This document shows positions 50,583-60,587 of a stretch of 64,000 nucleotides of DNA, in pieces; the stretch's first letter is position 1, and each line of letters begins with the position of its first letter. Source of the DNA: Alteromonadaceae bacterium. Its GTDB lineage: Bacteria > Pseudomonadota > Gammaproteobacteria > Enterobacterales > Alteromonadaceae. The notes below the pieces were generated by a model that saw nothing but the letters and a program-made list of their open reading frames with translations, ran no database searches and was not told the DNA's origin. The position numbers and the translations under genes are program-made. The DNA is taken from the NCBI GenBank assembly GCA_013373625.1, contig JABXHM010000032.1, forward strand, positions 1 to 64,000, given 5' to 3'.

Positions 50583-52058
50583 ATGGATTCATTAACCAAG
50601 CAAAATAACCAACAACCAACATTATCCTTTTGGCAGATATGGAATGTCAGTTTTGGCTTTCTGGGCGTCCAGTTTGGTTTTGCATTACAAAATGCTAACG
50701 TCAGCCGCATTCTGTCAGATTTAGGTGCCGATCTGCACTCGTTGTCATTGTATTGGCTGGTTGCGCCAATTATGGGATTAATTGTTCAACCCTGGGTAGG
50801 GGCAGCGTCAGATCGTACCTGGAATCGATTGGGGCGGCGTCGCCCGTTCATTCTGGCGGGCGCGATAGCGGCGGCGTTGGGTATGCTGTTAATGCCAAAT
50901 GCGCCATTGTTTGTTGCAATTATGGCGCCCATGATTTTTGGTGCCATGATGCTGGCCATTATGGATGCCAGTTTCAATGTCTGTTTTCAGCCCTTCCGGT
51001 CACTGGTGTCTGACATGGTGCCTGTATCGCAGCGCAATCAGGGTTATTCAGTTCAGGCGTTACTTATTAATATTGGTGCGGTAATTGGTTCTGTACTGCC
51101 GTTTGTGCTGACTAACGTTATCGGTTTGGAAAACAGTGCAGCAGCTGGTGAGGTTGCTCCCTCGGTAGTCTGGGCGTTTTACCTGGGAGCCACAGTGTTG
51201 CTGGGTTCTGTACTATGGACAGTTTTTCGTACCAAAGAATATGCCCCTGAACAATACAATCGTTATAAAGGCATTGACACTGAGCCGGCAGACTCGCCAA
51301 AACCGCCGCTTGGTGCTCGGTTAGCGGCTTTTTGGGGGCTTATCGTTGATATGCCAACAACGATGAGACAACTGGCAGTGGTGCAGTTCTTTTCCTGGTT
51401 TGCCCTGTATATTATGTGGGTATACACCACACCGGCTATTACTCAACACATATGGCACATTGATAAACAGTGGTTCGATCCAGTATTTTTAGGCACGCTG
51501 GCAGTGATTCCGTCTGAAATCGCTCAGGCTAAAGGCGCTGCTGGTGACTGGGTGGGAATTTTGTTTGCTGGCTATTCAATCTTTGCGGCTATCTTCTCTG
51601 TTTTTCTGGCCAATTTAGCTAATCGTATTGGTCGCAAGCGTGTTTACAGTCTGTCGCTGGCTGCCGGCGGGTTGGGCTACCTGTGCTTTTTATTGTTTGA
51701 TGATGTCACCGCAGTAACGGTTAATCTGCTGATAACTCAGGTCACCGTACCCGTAGGTGCAGTGCAACTGCTGATACCCATGATCGGTGTTGGCATGGCC
51801 TGGGCTGCTATTCTTGCTATGCCCTATGCCATGCTGGCCGGTGCATTACCGGCAAAACAAACCGGCGTCTACATGGGCATTTTTAATTACACCGTTGCTG
51901 CCCCGCAGATTATCGCAGGCCTGACAGCCGGATGGATTTTAAATCACATCTTTGCCAATGAGGCCATCTTTATCATTATTATCGCTGGCGTCTCGATGCT
52001 TGCCGGAGCCGTAGCGGTATTTTTTGTAAACGACAATGCTCATGCTGAAAAAAACTAA
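50583..52058 (+). CDS. MFS transporter, SLC45/GPH sugar-porter type, probably maltose or maltodextrin
   Basis: A 491-residue protein with about 12 membrane helices. Features of the SLC45-like sugar symporters: FWQIWNVSFGFLGVQFGFALQNANVSRI at the N-terminus, then GAASDRTWNRLGRRRPFILAG (the RxGRRRP loop between helices 2 and 3), and NLANRIGRKRVYSL in the matching position of the second half. The alpha-amylase lipoprotein gene starts two bases after its stop and a LacI regulator follows, so maltodextrin uptake is the likely role. The substrate is inferred from context. Confidence 0.88.
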   Translation: MDSLTKQNNQQPTLSFWQIWNVSFGFLGVQFGFALQNANVSRILSDLGADLHSLSLYWLVAPIMGLIVQPWVGAASDRTWNRLGRRRPFILAGAIAAALGMLLMPNAPLFVAIMAPMIFGAMMLAIMDASFNVCFQPFRSLVSDMVPVSQRNQGYSVQALLINIGAVIGSVLPFVLTNVIGLENSAAAGEVAPSVVWAFYLGATVLLGSVLWTVFRTKEYAPEQYNRYKGIDTEPADSPKPPLGARLAAFWGLIVDMPTTMRQLAVVQFFSWFALYIMWVYTTPAITQHIWHIDKQWFDPVFLGTLAVIPSEIAQAKGAAGDWVGILFAGYSIFAAIFSVFLANLANRIGRKRVYSLSLAAGGLGYLCFLLFDDVTAVTVNLLITQVTVPVGAVQLLIPMIGVGMAWAAILAMPYAMLAGALPAKQTGVYMGIFNYTVAAPQIIAGLTAGWILNHIFANEAIFIIIIAGVSMLAGAVAVFFVNDNAHAEKN

Positions 52059-52059
52059 T

Positions 52060-53727
52060 ATGAAAAAATCAATACTCGCCGTTGCTTTGCTGGGTGCCTC
52101 CCTGGCGTCTGGTTGTCGCTCAACTGCAGAGCAGCCCTTAACAGAAATTTATGGCACCAAGGAGCCTTTTGCCGCCGAGGCCATTTACTTTGTACTCACC
52201 GACCGCTTTGTTGACGGCGATCCAGATAACAATTATGAACAACAGGGCGGTGCGTTTCCTACCTGGCAATTACGTCTTGACGGGCCTGATGGCAAATTCG
52301 CTAATGTGGGTTATATGGGCGGCGACTTGCAAGGTGTAGTGAATAACATTCAGTACATTAAGGATATGGGCTTTAGCGCGGTATGGTTATCGCCCATACT
52401 GGATAATCCCGATCAATCGTTTAGTGGCGATGAACAAATAAGCTACGGCGGGCAGTTTAAAGACGGGGGTAAAACCGGTTACCATGGCTATTGGGCCACT
52501 AATTTTTATAAAGCCGATGAGCATCTGGTCAGTGACAATCTCGATTATGCAGCCTTTACCCAAACCATGCGCCAGAACGGGTTTAAAACGGTATTTGATA
52601 TCGTAGCGAATCATGGTTCACCAAGCTGGACGATGCCAACCGATCAACCCGGATTTGGTGAATTGTATGATCAACAAGGCAACCTCGTTGCCGATCATAT
52701 GAATCTCCCACCAGAGCAACTTACCCCTGAAAGCGAACCACTTCATGCCTTTTACCATCCTTACCCGGATCTGGTTAAATTATCGAACCTTAATGAGCTT
52801 AATCCGGCTGTTCAGGACTACCTGATCAATAGCTATCTGTTCTGGATTGAGCAGGGCGCGGATGCGTTTCGAATCGATACAATTCGGCATGTGTCGCACG
52901 AATTTTGGCGAACGATGGCTGAACGCATTCGCGCAGAACATCCGCAATTTTACATGTTTGGTGAAAGTTTTCAGTACGATGCCAACTACATTGCGCAGCA
53001 TACCTTACCCAAAAACGGTGGCATATCGGTGCTTGATTTTCCCATGCAGAAAACCATGGTAGCGGTTTTTGAAAACGCCGACAGCGATTACGCCAGCCTG
53101 AATGACGTTTTGTATTTATCGCATGGTCCGTACCATAATCCGTACGATCTCACCACATTCTACGACAATCATGATATGGCGCGCATGAATGCCTCAGATG
53201 ATGGGTTTATTGATGCACATAACTGGCTGTTTACCGCCAGGGGCATTCCGGTGGTGTATCAGGGCAGCGAATTTGGCTTTATGCGCGGCACAGCAGAGCA
53301 TGCCGGCAATCGTAACTATATTGGTCAGCAGGCACTTGATGATGCGATTGATCATCCGATCCGACAAGCACTTAACGTTATTGCTGATATACGTCGTGTT
53401 ACGCCAGCCCTGCAAAGAGGGTTGCAATACAATGTCTCACTGCAAGGCGACCACGCACTGTTTTACCGTGTACTGGAGAAGCAGGATATACAACAAACGG
53501 TGTTAGTCATGCTGAACAAAGGTAATACGGCGGCGCGTTTATCCACCAGCACGTACGTCGAAAATGGCACGTGGCAGGAATTGGTAAGCAAGGAAACAGT
53601 TTCTATCACTGATGGCAGAATATCTGCGTTGGTGCCGGCCCACGGCGTTAGCGTGTTTGTGCGCAACGAGCCGATCACCAACGAGGCATTTCGTGCTCAG
53701 TTAATGGCACAAATGTCTCGCCAGTAA
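52060..53727 (+). CDS. Lipoprotein alpha-amylase, glycoside hydrolase family 13
   Basis: Hydrolyses alpha-1,4-glucan chains, probably at the cell surface or in the periplasm. The 555 residues from ATG 52060 begin with a lipoprotein signal (KKSILAVALLGASLASGC, Cys 19). The GH13 regions are all present: DIVANHGS (I), DAFRIDTIRHV (II, nucleophile Asp273), MFGESFQ (III, acid/base Glu302) and FYDNHDMARM (IV, Asp372). A C-terminal beta-sandwich-like part ends the protein. An open frame starting eight codons earlier lacks the signal layout. It is essentially fused in transcription to the MFS gene. Confidence 0.94.
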   Translation: MKKSILAVALLGASLASGCRSTAEQPLTEIYGTKEPFAAEAIYFVLTDRFVDGDPDNNYEQQGGAFPTWQLRLDGPDGKFANVGYMGGDLQGVVNNIQYIKDMGFSAVWLSPILDNPDQSFSGDEQISYGGQFKDGGKTGYHGYWATNFYKADEHLVSDNLDYAAFTQTMRQNGFKTVFDIVANHGSPSWTMPTDQPGFGELYDQQGNLVADHMNLPPEQLTPESEPLHAFYHPYPDLVKLSNLNELNPAVQDYLINSYLFWIEQGADAFRIDTIRHVSHEFWRTMAERIRAEHPQFYMFGESFQYDANYIAQHTLPKNGGISVLDFPMQKTMVAVFENADSDYASLNDVLYLSHGPYHNPYDLTTFYDNHDMARMNASDDGFIDAHNWLFTARGIPVVYQGSEFGFMRGTAEHAGNRNYIGQQALDDAIDHPIRQALNVIADIRRVTPALQRGLQYNVSLQGDHALFYRVLEKQDIQQTVLVMLNKGNTAARLSTSTYVENGTWQELVSKETVSITDGRISALVPAHGVSVFVRNEPITNEAFRAQLMAQMSRQ

Positions 53728-53757
53728 TACTTACAATAGTAGGTGAGGTGCCTGTTA

Positions 53758-54771
53758 TTAGCGGCACCCGCAGGATTGCCTGACAATTAATGTTGCTGGC
53801 AATAAATGGTCTCTGGTAGGTTGATTATTTATTGCAAGTAACAGGTTTTCCACCAGCATTTCACCTGCCTGACTGGTGTTTTGCTGCACGGTGGTTAAGG
53901 TCGGCGTAGTGAGTGCCGCAACCTGTATATTGTCAAAGCCAACGACTGCAACATCACCGGGTACCGATATACCGGCGTCGTTGAGTGTTTTTAACACCCC
54001 AACAGCAATAATATCGGCAGCGCAGACAATGGCATCTGGCAGGGAACCCGCGTTTAAAAGCTGTGTAGCTGCACTAGCGCCAGCGTCCTGGGTCGATATT
54101 GCAGCTAACTGAGTATGCGATGCCTCGCTGGGTAGAGTGCTAACAAAGCCTTCGTAGCGTCCCTGAAACTCGGGCGCTTTATCGCCAATATCACCAATAA
54201 AAGTAAAACGTTTATAACCGTGGCTCAACAAATGTGCCGTGATGGATTGGCCACCGCTGACATTGTCACAGCCAATAGAAATTCCCGGTGACATTTCAAC
54301 CGGCGCTCCCCAGCGCATAACATGGGTATTTTGCTGCCGCAATTGAGTCAGTTTTCCGGCATACGAACGGTAATCGCCATACCCGAGCAAAATTAACCCG
54401 TCAGCTTTATGGGAGTCTTCATACAGGGCCTGCCAGTTGCTGTCTAAATCCTGAAACGATACCAGTAAATCATAACCCTTGGCGGCACATGCCCGGGTAA
54501 TACTGCCTAACATGGCTAAAAAGAACGGATTGACCAATGAATCATCAGAGGTCGGATCCTCAAACAGCAGTAACGCTATGGTATTACTGCGTTGCCGGCG
54601 CAAGTTACTGGCATTTTTATCTACCTGGTAATTAAGCTGCGAGGCAATTTCCTGAACTTTGCGGCGCGTCTCAATATTGACCAATGGACTGTCATTCAGG
54701 GCTCTGGATACAGTCGATTGAGAGACACCTGCCAGGTGGGCAATATCAAGCGAGGTCGGTTTATGTTTCAT
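53758..54771 (-). CDS. LacI family transcriptional regulator
   Basis: A 337-residue repressor with an N-terminal helix-turn-helix (SLDIAHLAGVSQSTVSRALNDSPLVNIETRRKV), the hinge (LNYQVDKNASNLRRQRSNTIALLL) and a periplasmic-binding-protein-like sensor domain (VVGFDNIQVAALTTPTLTTVQQ). It faces the MFS-amylase pair in convergent orientation, so it is probably their sugar-responsive regulator. The hinge-helix Leu-Arg-Arg and central-CG palindromes fit together, but binding to the palindrome at 50511-50522 is inference. Confidence 0.93.
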   Translation of the reverse strand: MKHKPTSLDIAHLAGVSQSTVSRALNDSPLVNIETRRKVQEIASQLNYQVDKNASNLRRQRSNTIALLLFEDPTSDDSLVNPFFLAMLGSITRACAAKGYDLLVSFQDLDSNWQALYEDSHKADGLILLGYGDYRSYAGKLTQLRQQNTHVMRWGAPVEMSPGISIGCDNVSGGQSITAHLLSHGYKRFTFIGDIGDKAPEFQGRYEGFVSTLPSEASHTQLAAISTQDAGASAATQLLNAGSLPDAIVCAADIIAVGVLKTLNDAGISVPGDVAVVGFDNIQVAALTTPTLTTVQQNTSQAGEMLVENLLLAINNQPTRDHLLPATLIVRQSCGCR

Positions 54772-54846
54772 GGCTTTGCTTCTTTTTGTAGCAATTATAA
54801 AGTATAACTTTTGCTTTTTATTTGGCCAGACTTACGTAAATTATTG

Positions 54847-54859
54847 TCACTGACAGTGA
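54847..54859. promoter_or_regulatory. Inverted repeat in the lacI-type/glnS divergent region
   Basis: TCACTG-A-CAGTGA is a perfect six-base inverted repeat around one base, 75 bases upstream of the LacI-type start and 130 bases upstream of glnS. It could be an operator for either gene. It differs from the palindrome before the MFS gene. Confidence 0.3.
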
Positions 54860-54989
54860 AGTTGTGTTGGTTAGCAACCCTAAGACAGTGATATACTTAT
54901 TGAATGTGTGAGTGTGGCTGGCGATGAACCGTTTGTCTACCGATACTCATTGTTATTTAACGAACCATTATAATAAGAGGGCATTGCGA

Positions 54990-56657
54990 ATGGCCGAGAC
55001 TGAACACCGTCCGACCAACTTTATCCGTCAAATTATCGATAAAGACCTCGCCAACGGGGTACACAGCACAATTAAAACGCGATTTCCTCCAGAGCCCAAT
55101 GGCTTTTTGCACATTGGTCATGCTAAGTCGATCTGTTTAAATTTCGGTATTGCGAAAGACTATCAGGGCACTTGCAACCTGCGTTTTGATGACACCAACC
55201 CGAGTAAAGAAGATATTGCGTATGTGAACTCCATACAGCAGGATGTGAAATGGCTGGGTTTTGAGTGGGCTGGTGAAGCACGTTATTCATCCAACTATTT
55301 CGATCAGTTGTATGGGTTTGCGGTTGAATTGATTGAGAAAGGGTTAGCTTACGTCGATTTTAGTACCCAGGAAGCAATGCGTGAAATGCGCGGTACGCTG
55401 ACCGAGCCAGGTAAAAACAGCCCATATCGCGATACCAGTGTCGAGACTAATCTGGCTGAATTTGCCAAAATGACGGCTGGTGAATACCCGGAAGGGCATT
55501 GTTCATTGCGCGCTAAAATAGACATGACATCACCGTTCATGTGTATGCGTGACCCGGTAATATATCGCATCAGGTTTGCTCACCATCACCAAACGGGTGA
55601 AAAGTGGTGCGTATACCCAATGTACGACTTTACCCATTGTATCTCTGATGCGCTGGAAGGCATTACGCATTCATTGTGTACGTTGGAGTTTCAGGATAAC
55701 CGCCGGTTGTATGATTGGGTTATCGAAAATATCACGATTGATGCGACGCCGCGTCAGTACGAATTTTCGCGACTGAATCTTGAATACACCGTATTAAGTA
55801 AGCGTCGCCTGATTCAGTTGGTAGAAGAACAGCATGTGTCAGGCTGGGACGATCCGCGGATGCCTACCATCGCCGGTTTGCGTCGCCGTGGTTATACGGC
55901 TGGCGCGGTCCGCGAGTTTTGTCAGCGTATTGGTGTGACCAAAATGGATAACATGGTGGAAATGGGCATGTTAGAAGCCTGTATTCGCGATGACCTGAAC
56001 GTTAATGCACCAAGGGCCATGGCGGTACTGGAGCCAATTAAACTGGTTATTGAGAATTATCCTCAGGATCAGAGCGAAACGTTGCAAGCGCCCAATCACC
56101 CCAACGATGAGTCGATGGGCACACGCAACATTGGTTTTAGTCGTGAAGTATGGATTGAAGCCGAGGACTTTCGTGAGTCGGCCAACAAAAAGTTCAAACG
56201 TCTGGTGCTCGACAAAGAAGTACGCCTGAGAAATGCCTATGTCGTTAAAGCGAATCGGGTAGATAAAGACGCCGAGGGTAATGTAACGACAGTGTATTGT
56301 ACGTACGATGCCGATACATTAGGTAAAGATCCGGCCGATGGTCGCAAAGTAAAAGGCGTTATTCACTGGGTTGATGTGGCCAGTGGAGAAGCCGCTGAGT
56401 TTCGTTTATACGATCGTTTGTTTAATGTGCCCAATCCGGCAGCTGAGGATAACTTTGTTGATGCGATTAACCCTGACAGCCTAACGGTTAAGCGCGGTTT
56501 TGCTGAAGCAGGTTTAGCAGCCCGTGTCCCTGACGTTGGTTGCTGGCAATTTGAACGTACCGGCTATTTTTGTATAGACCCTGATTCTACTGACGTACAG
56601 TTAGTGTTTAATCAAACCGTGGGTTTACGTGATACCTGGGCAAAAATGGGTGACTAA
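54990..56657 (+). CDS. glnS: Glutaminyl-tRNA synthetase
   Basis: Class I synthetase that charges tRNA-Gln. From the ATG at 54990 (AAGAGGG upstream) the 555 residues match E. coli GlnS (554): [14 protein letters not shown], the HIGH motif in [28 protein letters not shown], and the KMSKS-loop equivalent VLSKRRL, then the beta-barrel anticodon-binding domain from about residue 340. A 26-codon upstream extension is open but does not match the family. A strong terminator follows. Confidence 0.98.
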   Translation: MAETEHRPTNFIRQIIDKDLANGVHSTIKTRFPPEPNGFLHIGHAKSICLNFGIAKDYQGTCNLRFDDTNPSKEDIAYVNSIQQDVKWLGFEWAGEARYSSNYFDQLYGFAVELIEKGLAYVDFSTQEAMREMRGTLTEPGKNSPYRDTSVETNLAEFAKMTAGEYPEGHCSLRAKIDMTSPFMCMRDPVIYRIRFAHHHQTGEKWCVYPMYDFTHCISDALEGITHSLCTLEFQDNRRLYDWVIENITIDATPRQYEFSRLNLEYTVLSKRRLIQLVEEQHVSGWDDPRMPTIAGLRRRGYTAGAVREFCQRIGVTKMDNMVEMGMLEACIRDDLNVNAPRAMAVLEPIKLVIENYPQDQSETLQAPNHPNDESMGTRNIGFSREVWIEAEDFRESANKKFKRLVLDKEVRLRNAYVVKANRVDKDAEGNVTTVYCTYDADTLGKDPADGRKVKGVIHWVDVASGEAAEFRLYDRLFNVPNPAAEDNFVDAINPDSLTVKRGFAEAGLAARVPDVGCWQFERTGYFCIDPDSTDVQLVFNQTVGLRDTWAKMGD

Positions 56658-56682
56658 CCCTAACCATTGTTGTCTGTTTAAG

Positions 56683-56706
56683 AAAGCCCCGAAAGGGGCT
56701 TTTTTG
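56683..56706 (+). terminator. Rho-independent terminator after glnS
   Basis: AAAGCCCC (56683-56690), loop GAAA, GGGGCTTT (56695-56702) running into T. A stable tetraloop hairpin. Confidence 0.95.
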
Positions 56707-56749
56707 TTTGGCAATGCTTAGCGACACGTGTTGAACCGGTCTGTTGTAA

Positions 56750-57493
56750 CTACTTTGGCTGGCAATCCAATGACTCACCATTAACCTCAGCACTGTCTTT
56801 CCCCATTAAGTATAAGTAAAGTGGCATAATGTCGGCCGGCGTTTTTAAGGTATCTGCGTTTTCTGCAGGAAATGCTTTGGCACGCATGTTGGTGCGTGTC
56901 GCGCCCGGATTAATACAATTAAACCGTACCGATTTTTTGTTGTACTCGTCGGCCAGCACCTGCATTAAACCCTCTGTAGCAAATTTCGACACCGAATAAG
57001 TGCCCCAGAATGCCCGGCCTTTGCGTCCGACAGATGAAGTGGTAAAAATAACCGAAGCATTGTCAGACTTTTCCAGCAGCGGCAACAGCGGTTGCAGCAT
57101 ATACACACTGCTGTTGAGATTAACCTGCATAACCTGTTGCCATTCTTCAACAGAAATATGTGCAAAAGGGCTTAAATGGCCAAGGCTACCGGCATTTAAT
57201 AACACACCGTCAAGGTGGCCAAATTGATCGCCGATGGTATCAGCCATGTCCTGATAATGCTTGGGGGTCGCGCCATTGAGATCTAACGGCACAATAGCCG
57301 GTTCGGACCATCCAGCAGCGACGATTTGATCGTAAACAGCTTCTAGTTTAGCAACGGTCCTGCCAAGTAAAATACAGGTAGCGCCATACTCAGCATAGGT
57401 CAGGGCAGCCTGCTTCCCAATGCCGTCACCAGCTCCGGTTATCAGTATATTTTTGCCGCTTAGTAACTGATCAGGTGCGTTGTAATCATTCAT
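56750..57493 (-). CDS. yciK: Short-chain dehydrogenase/reductase YciK
   Basis: A 247-residue SDR oxidoreductase. Seen: the NAD(P)-binding LITGAGDGIGKQAALTYAEYGATCILLGR, LNAGSLG, the catalytic Ser in TTSSVGRKGRAFWG, and YSVSKFATEG (Tyr-x-x-x-Lys), then NCINPGATRTNMRAKAFP. The sequence is clearly of the E. coli YciK type, whose substrate is not known. It converges with glnS, with the terminator between them. Confidence 0.94.
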   Translation of the reverse strand: MNDYNAPDQLLSGKNILITGAGDGIGKQAALTYAEYGATCILLGRTVAKLEAVYDQIVAAGWSEPAIVPLDLNGATPKHYQDMADTIGDQFGHLDGVLLNAGSLGHLSPFAHISVEEWQQVMQVNLNSSVYMLQPLLPLLEKSDNASVIFTTSSVGRKGRAFWGTYSVSKFATEGLMQVLADEYNKKSVRFNCINPGATRTNMRAKAFPAENADTLKTPADIMPLYLYLMGKDSAEVNGESLDCQPK

Positions 57494-57848
57494 AAATTGA
57501 GTTTCCTGCTAAACTATTGGGATCGGGCGGGTTACCTTGCCCGTGAGGAATTGTGAACCAGTGTGATGATACAAATATCCGCATTCATGTAAACCGATTC
57601 TTTCACTGTAAAATAAATCGTTGCATGAACTGTTTAAAAAACTATCGGCTATACAATTGTTTACAAGAATATCTTACAAAAACTTAACAAATTTTTGCAA
57701 ATTCCTCGCAAAGAAAATAATATGTCAGCAGCAACTGGTCGTACGTGTTCGATTTTCAACCAATGATCAAGGTAGTAGGCCTTCTCAACAAAGTAGTCGG
57801 ACAGGCGCTTTTCCAGAATAACAAATATCCGTTTTGTAGGGAGATATA
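57494..57848. promoter_or_regulatory. yciK / lipase divergent region with a FadR-like site
   Basis: A 355-base AT-rich region. AACTGGTCGTACGTGTT (57733-57749) matches the E. coli FadR consensus AGCTGGTCCGACNTGTT at 13 of 16 defined positions, including both conserved TGGT and AC-N-TGTT halves. It is 100 bases before the lipase start. GGGAGA stands seven bases before the lipase ATG. No other gene or RNA is seen. Confidence 0.45.
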
Positions 57849-60428
57849 ATGAAAAAACTAATCCTTAGCACCAGTGTGGCCTTGGCACTGGGCTTGACCG
57901 GCTGCGGTGGCGGTGGTGAGTCCATTGAGGACATTAATAATGACACACAAGTACAAACACCTTTTTCGCGTATCGTGTTTGACCCGGCAAATGGTGATCT
58001 TAATATTCCCAATGATTTGTTAATGTTGCCAGGCGACGATGGATTCTTTGACTACACGTTAAATATTCCGGTCAGCGATCCGGCTAATTTTACTGATCCG
58101 CAAAATGCCTTAAACGTGCTGGACGGTTGGTCAATTCAACATCCTTTTGTTATCAACGTAAACACTCATGAAGGCGTCTCGTTAGACGAATCAACACTGT
58201 CAGCGGGGATTCACCTGTATGAGGCGACACTGGGTTTAGACCAGAGTGATCCGGATTGTGCGACAGCAGAAATTCCGTCGTCTGGTTGTAAGCTGGGTGA
58301 GCAACTGACTTACGGCGTTGATTACGTATTGTCGCTGGTCGATGATAATACAGTGAGTGTGGTACCCATTAAACCGCTGAGCCCGGCAACGGGCCATATG
58401 TTAGTGATGACCACTGCCTTAAAAGACTCATCAGGTAAATCTGTTCAGGGTTCGACAACCTGGGATCTTGTTAGTCAGGATATCGATACTTTACCGCTGG
58501 CTACCGAAGCACAGTTGTCGTTGCAAACCATTGTTAATTCATACATCGATCCGCTGCTTGATGCAGGCTATTCACGTGATGAAATCACCTATGTATCGGC
58601 ATTTACTACCCAATCGACCATTGACGTTGCCGGTACAGTTAAACAGTTGTTGATCGCTGATCTGGTGGCTGCTCTAACCAGTGGCAGTACCGATTTGGCC
58701 AGTGCTTTACCTGTTATTCGCGTACAGGATGCAGAAGGCCCTGATAATGCTATGGAAGCATTAGGGGTGATTAACGATACTATTCTGAATGGCGCACTGA
58801 TGCAGGCTAAAGACGGTCTCCCTGCGCCGGTTCAGGCTGCTATTGAGGCTACAGATTTTTCTTTGCTTAAAACCTGTGACGGTATATTTGGTACGTTATC
58901 TGGTGGCTTAAGTGCGTATTGGGGCGGTTTAAATGACGTTGCTGTGGGGCTATCTCAGGCGTTTGCACCGCAAGCAGGGCCGTTCTGTGCGGCACAGCGA
59001 TTCACTGGCACTATTTCATTACCGTACTACTCGCCAGTACCTACTATGGCCAATCCGCTAGCGCCGGTTAACGATTTTTGGCATGCCGCGTGCGACAGTG
59101 GCATTGTACTGGCAGGCGCACCTCAGGAAGTGTTACAAGCCGCAACGCCAGGTCCTAACTACGCTTTGTGTAACAGTGTTGGTTTAGCTGATTTGCGTGT
59201 TAATGGTGAAATGATTGATGATCATCGTAATGTTACGCGCTACAGTCCAATTCCACAGGTTACTGTGCCAGATAATAGCCTGGACGTGCAGGTAACCATT
59301 CCTGACCCAGCCATTTCTGCGGCGCTTGGTGTATCCATCAGTAAACCAGAAAGTGGTTGGCCTGTGGTTATTCTTGCCCATGGTATTACCGGTCAGAAAG
59401 AGCAAATGATGGCAGTGTCAGGCACCTTATCTCTTCACGGTATTGCCACTATTGCCATTGACTTACCAATGCACGGCAGCCGTGGTTTTGATTTAAATGG
59501 TGACGGTGTTGATGAGCTGAATGCGACATCGGTTTCGGTAACACACTTTATGAACCTGGAAACGCTGCCGAGTGCGCGTGATAACGTTCGCCAGGGGATG
59601 TCTGATTTACTGGGCTTACGTCTTGGTCTTAACGCCGTAGCCGATTTAACAACTAGTCAGGCGGTTGATCTGGATGCCAGCAACGTGTCTTTTATGGGCG
59701 TGTCTTTAGGCGCGATTACCGGTGCTAATTTTGTCGCCGTAGCCAACTCGACACTGGGTAACCCCATGCTGGATGCAATGTTTAACGTAAAAGCTGCCTC
59801 GTTAGAATCCCCTGGTAGTGGCGTCGCGAACTTCTTAATGGAATCACCGCGTTTCGGGCCGACGATTAAAGGATTGCTGTTAAGTAAATCCTCACCTGAG
59901 TTTAATGGATTTGTAGCGCAAACTTATGGTGACAATCCAACCGAGGAAGATTTGGCTGAGGCGTATACCAATTTTATGACGGTTATTGATGCCCAGGCTC
60001 AAGCTGAAATCGCGGCAGTGTTCTCACAATTTACCTTCGCGGCGCAAACTGTGTTGGATAGCGCAGATCCTACCGCTTATGCTTCCATGCTGGGCGCCAC
60101 TACACCGGTTCACTTTATTACCGTTGTAGGTAACGGTGGCGAAAACTTACCCGACCAGGTGATCCCTCCGGTCACCACGTTGCCATTATCAGGGCAAAAC
60201 CCAATGGCGGCGATGATTGGTCTGGAACAGGTTGTCTCTGCTATCTCAGACTCGTCAGGTGGCACGGTAAGTGGTCAGGTACGCTTTAACAGCGGTAGCC
60301 ATGGCTCAAGCCTGAGTCCGGCGGCTGATCCGGCGGTCACCCGTGAAATGCAGTTACAGCTAAGCGGATTTATTAAGTCAAATGGTGCTGCATTGCCAGT
60401 GACTGATACGTCAGTAATAGCTAACTAA
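57849..60428 (+). CDS. Lipoprotein lipase/phospholipase, VolA/Pla-1/cef-like
   Basis: An 859-residue alpha/beta-hydrolase lipoprotein. It starts with a lipoprotein signal (KKLILSTSVALALGLTGC, Cys 19) followed by GGGGES. An N-terminal domain like the bacterial virulence-factor lipase N-terminus spans about residues 35-270 (FSRIVFDPANGDLNIPNDLLMLPGDDGFFDYTLNIP). The catalytic part has the oxyanion strand VVILAHGITGQKEQM and nucleophile Ser619 in MGVSLGAITG. VolA of Vibrio cholerae, a surface lysophospholipase, has the same layout. It likely releases fatty acids from exogenous lipids. An SGSHGSS-like His region near the end may hold the catalytic His. Confidence 0.9.
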   Translation: MKKLILSTSVALALGLTGCGGGGESIEDINNDTQVQTPFSRIVFDPANGDLNIPNDLLMLPGDDGFFDYTLNIPVSDPANFTDPQNALNVLDGWSIQHPFVINVNTHEGVSLDESTLSAGIHLYEATLGLDQSDPDCATAEIPSSGCKLGEQLTYGVDYVLSLVDDNTVSVVPIKPLSPATGHMLVMTTALKDSSGKSVQGSTTWDLVSQDIDTLPLATEAQLSLQTIVNSYIDPLLDAGYSRDEITYVSAFTTQSTIDVAGTVKQLLIADLVAALTSGSTDLASALPVIRVQDAEGPDNAMEALGVINDTILNGALMQAKDGLPAPVQAAIEATDFSLLKTCDGIFGTLSGGLSAYWGGLNDVAVGLSQAFAPQAGPFCAAQRFTGTISLPYYSPVPTMANPLAPVNDFWHAACDSGIVLAGAPQEVLQAATPGPNYALCNSVGLADLRVNGEMIDDHRNVTRYSPIPQVTVPDNSLDVQVTIPDPAISAALGVSISKPESGWPVVILAHGITGQKEQMMAVSGTLSLHGIATIAIDLPMHGSRGFDLNGDGVDELNATSVSVTHFMNLETLPSARDNVRQGMSDLLGLRLGLNAVADLTTSQAVDLDASNVSFMGVSLGAITGANFVAVANSTLGNPMLDAMFNVKAASLESPGSGVANFLMESPRFGPTIKGLLLSKSSPEFNGFVAQTYGDNPTEEDLAEAYTNFMTVIDAQAQAEIAAVFSQFTFAAQTVLDSADPTAYASMLGATTPVHFITVVGNGGENLPDQVIPPVTTLPLSGQNPMAAMIGLEQVVSAISDSSGGTVSGQVRFNSGSHGSSLSPAADPAVTREMQLQLSGFIKSNGAALPVTDTSVIAN

Positions 60429-60458
60429 ATGCATCGATAACGACACGTTATCTTAATG

Positions 60459-60486
60459 AAGGCCAGCAATTGCTGGCCTTTTTTTT
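60459..60486 (+). terminator. Rho-independent terminator after the lipase gene
   Basis: AAGGCCAGCAATTGCTGGCCTT (60459-60480) is a fully self-complementary stretch followed by T to 60486. Just upstream, GATAAC-GACAC-GTTATC forms a second small hairpin. Confidence 0.92.
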
Positions 60487-60587
60487 AACCAGATAGGTGA
60501 AATAGCGCTTTGTGTATCGTCAGTATGGTTTAACACTGGTATCATTCGTGCTGAAAAAAATAATCAAATACTAACCCAGAGGCTGTT

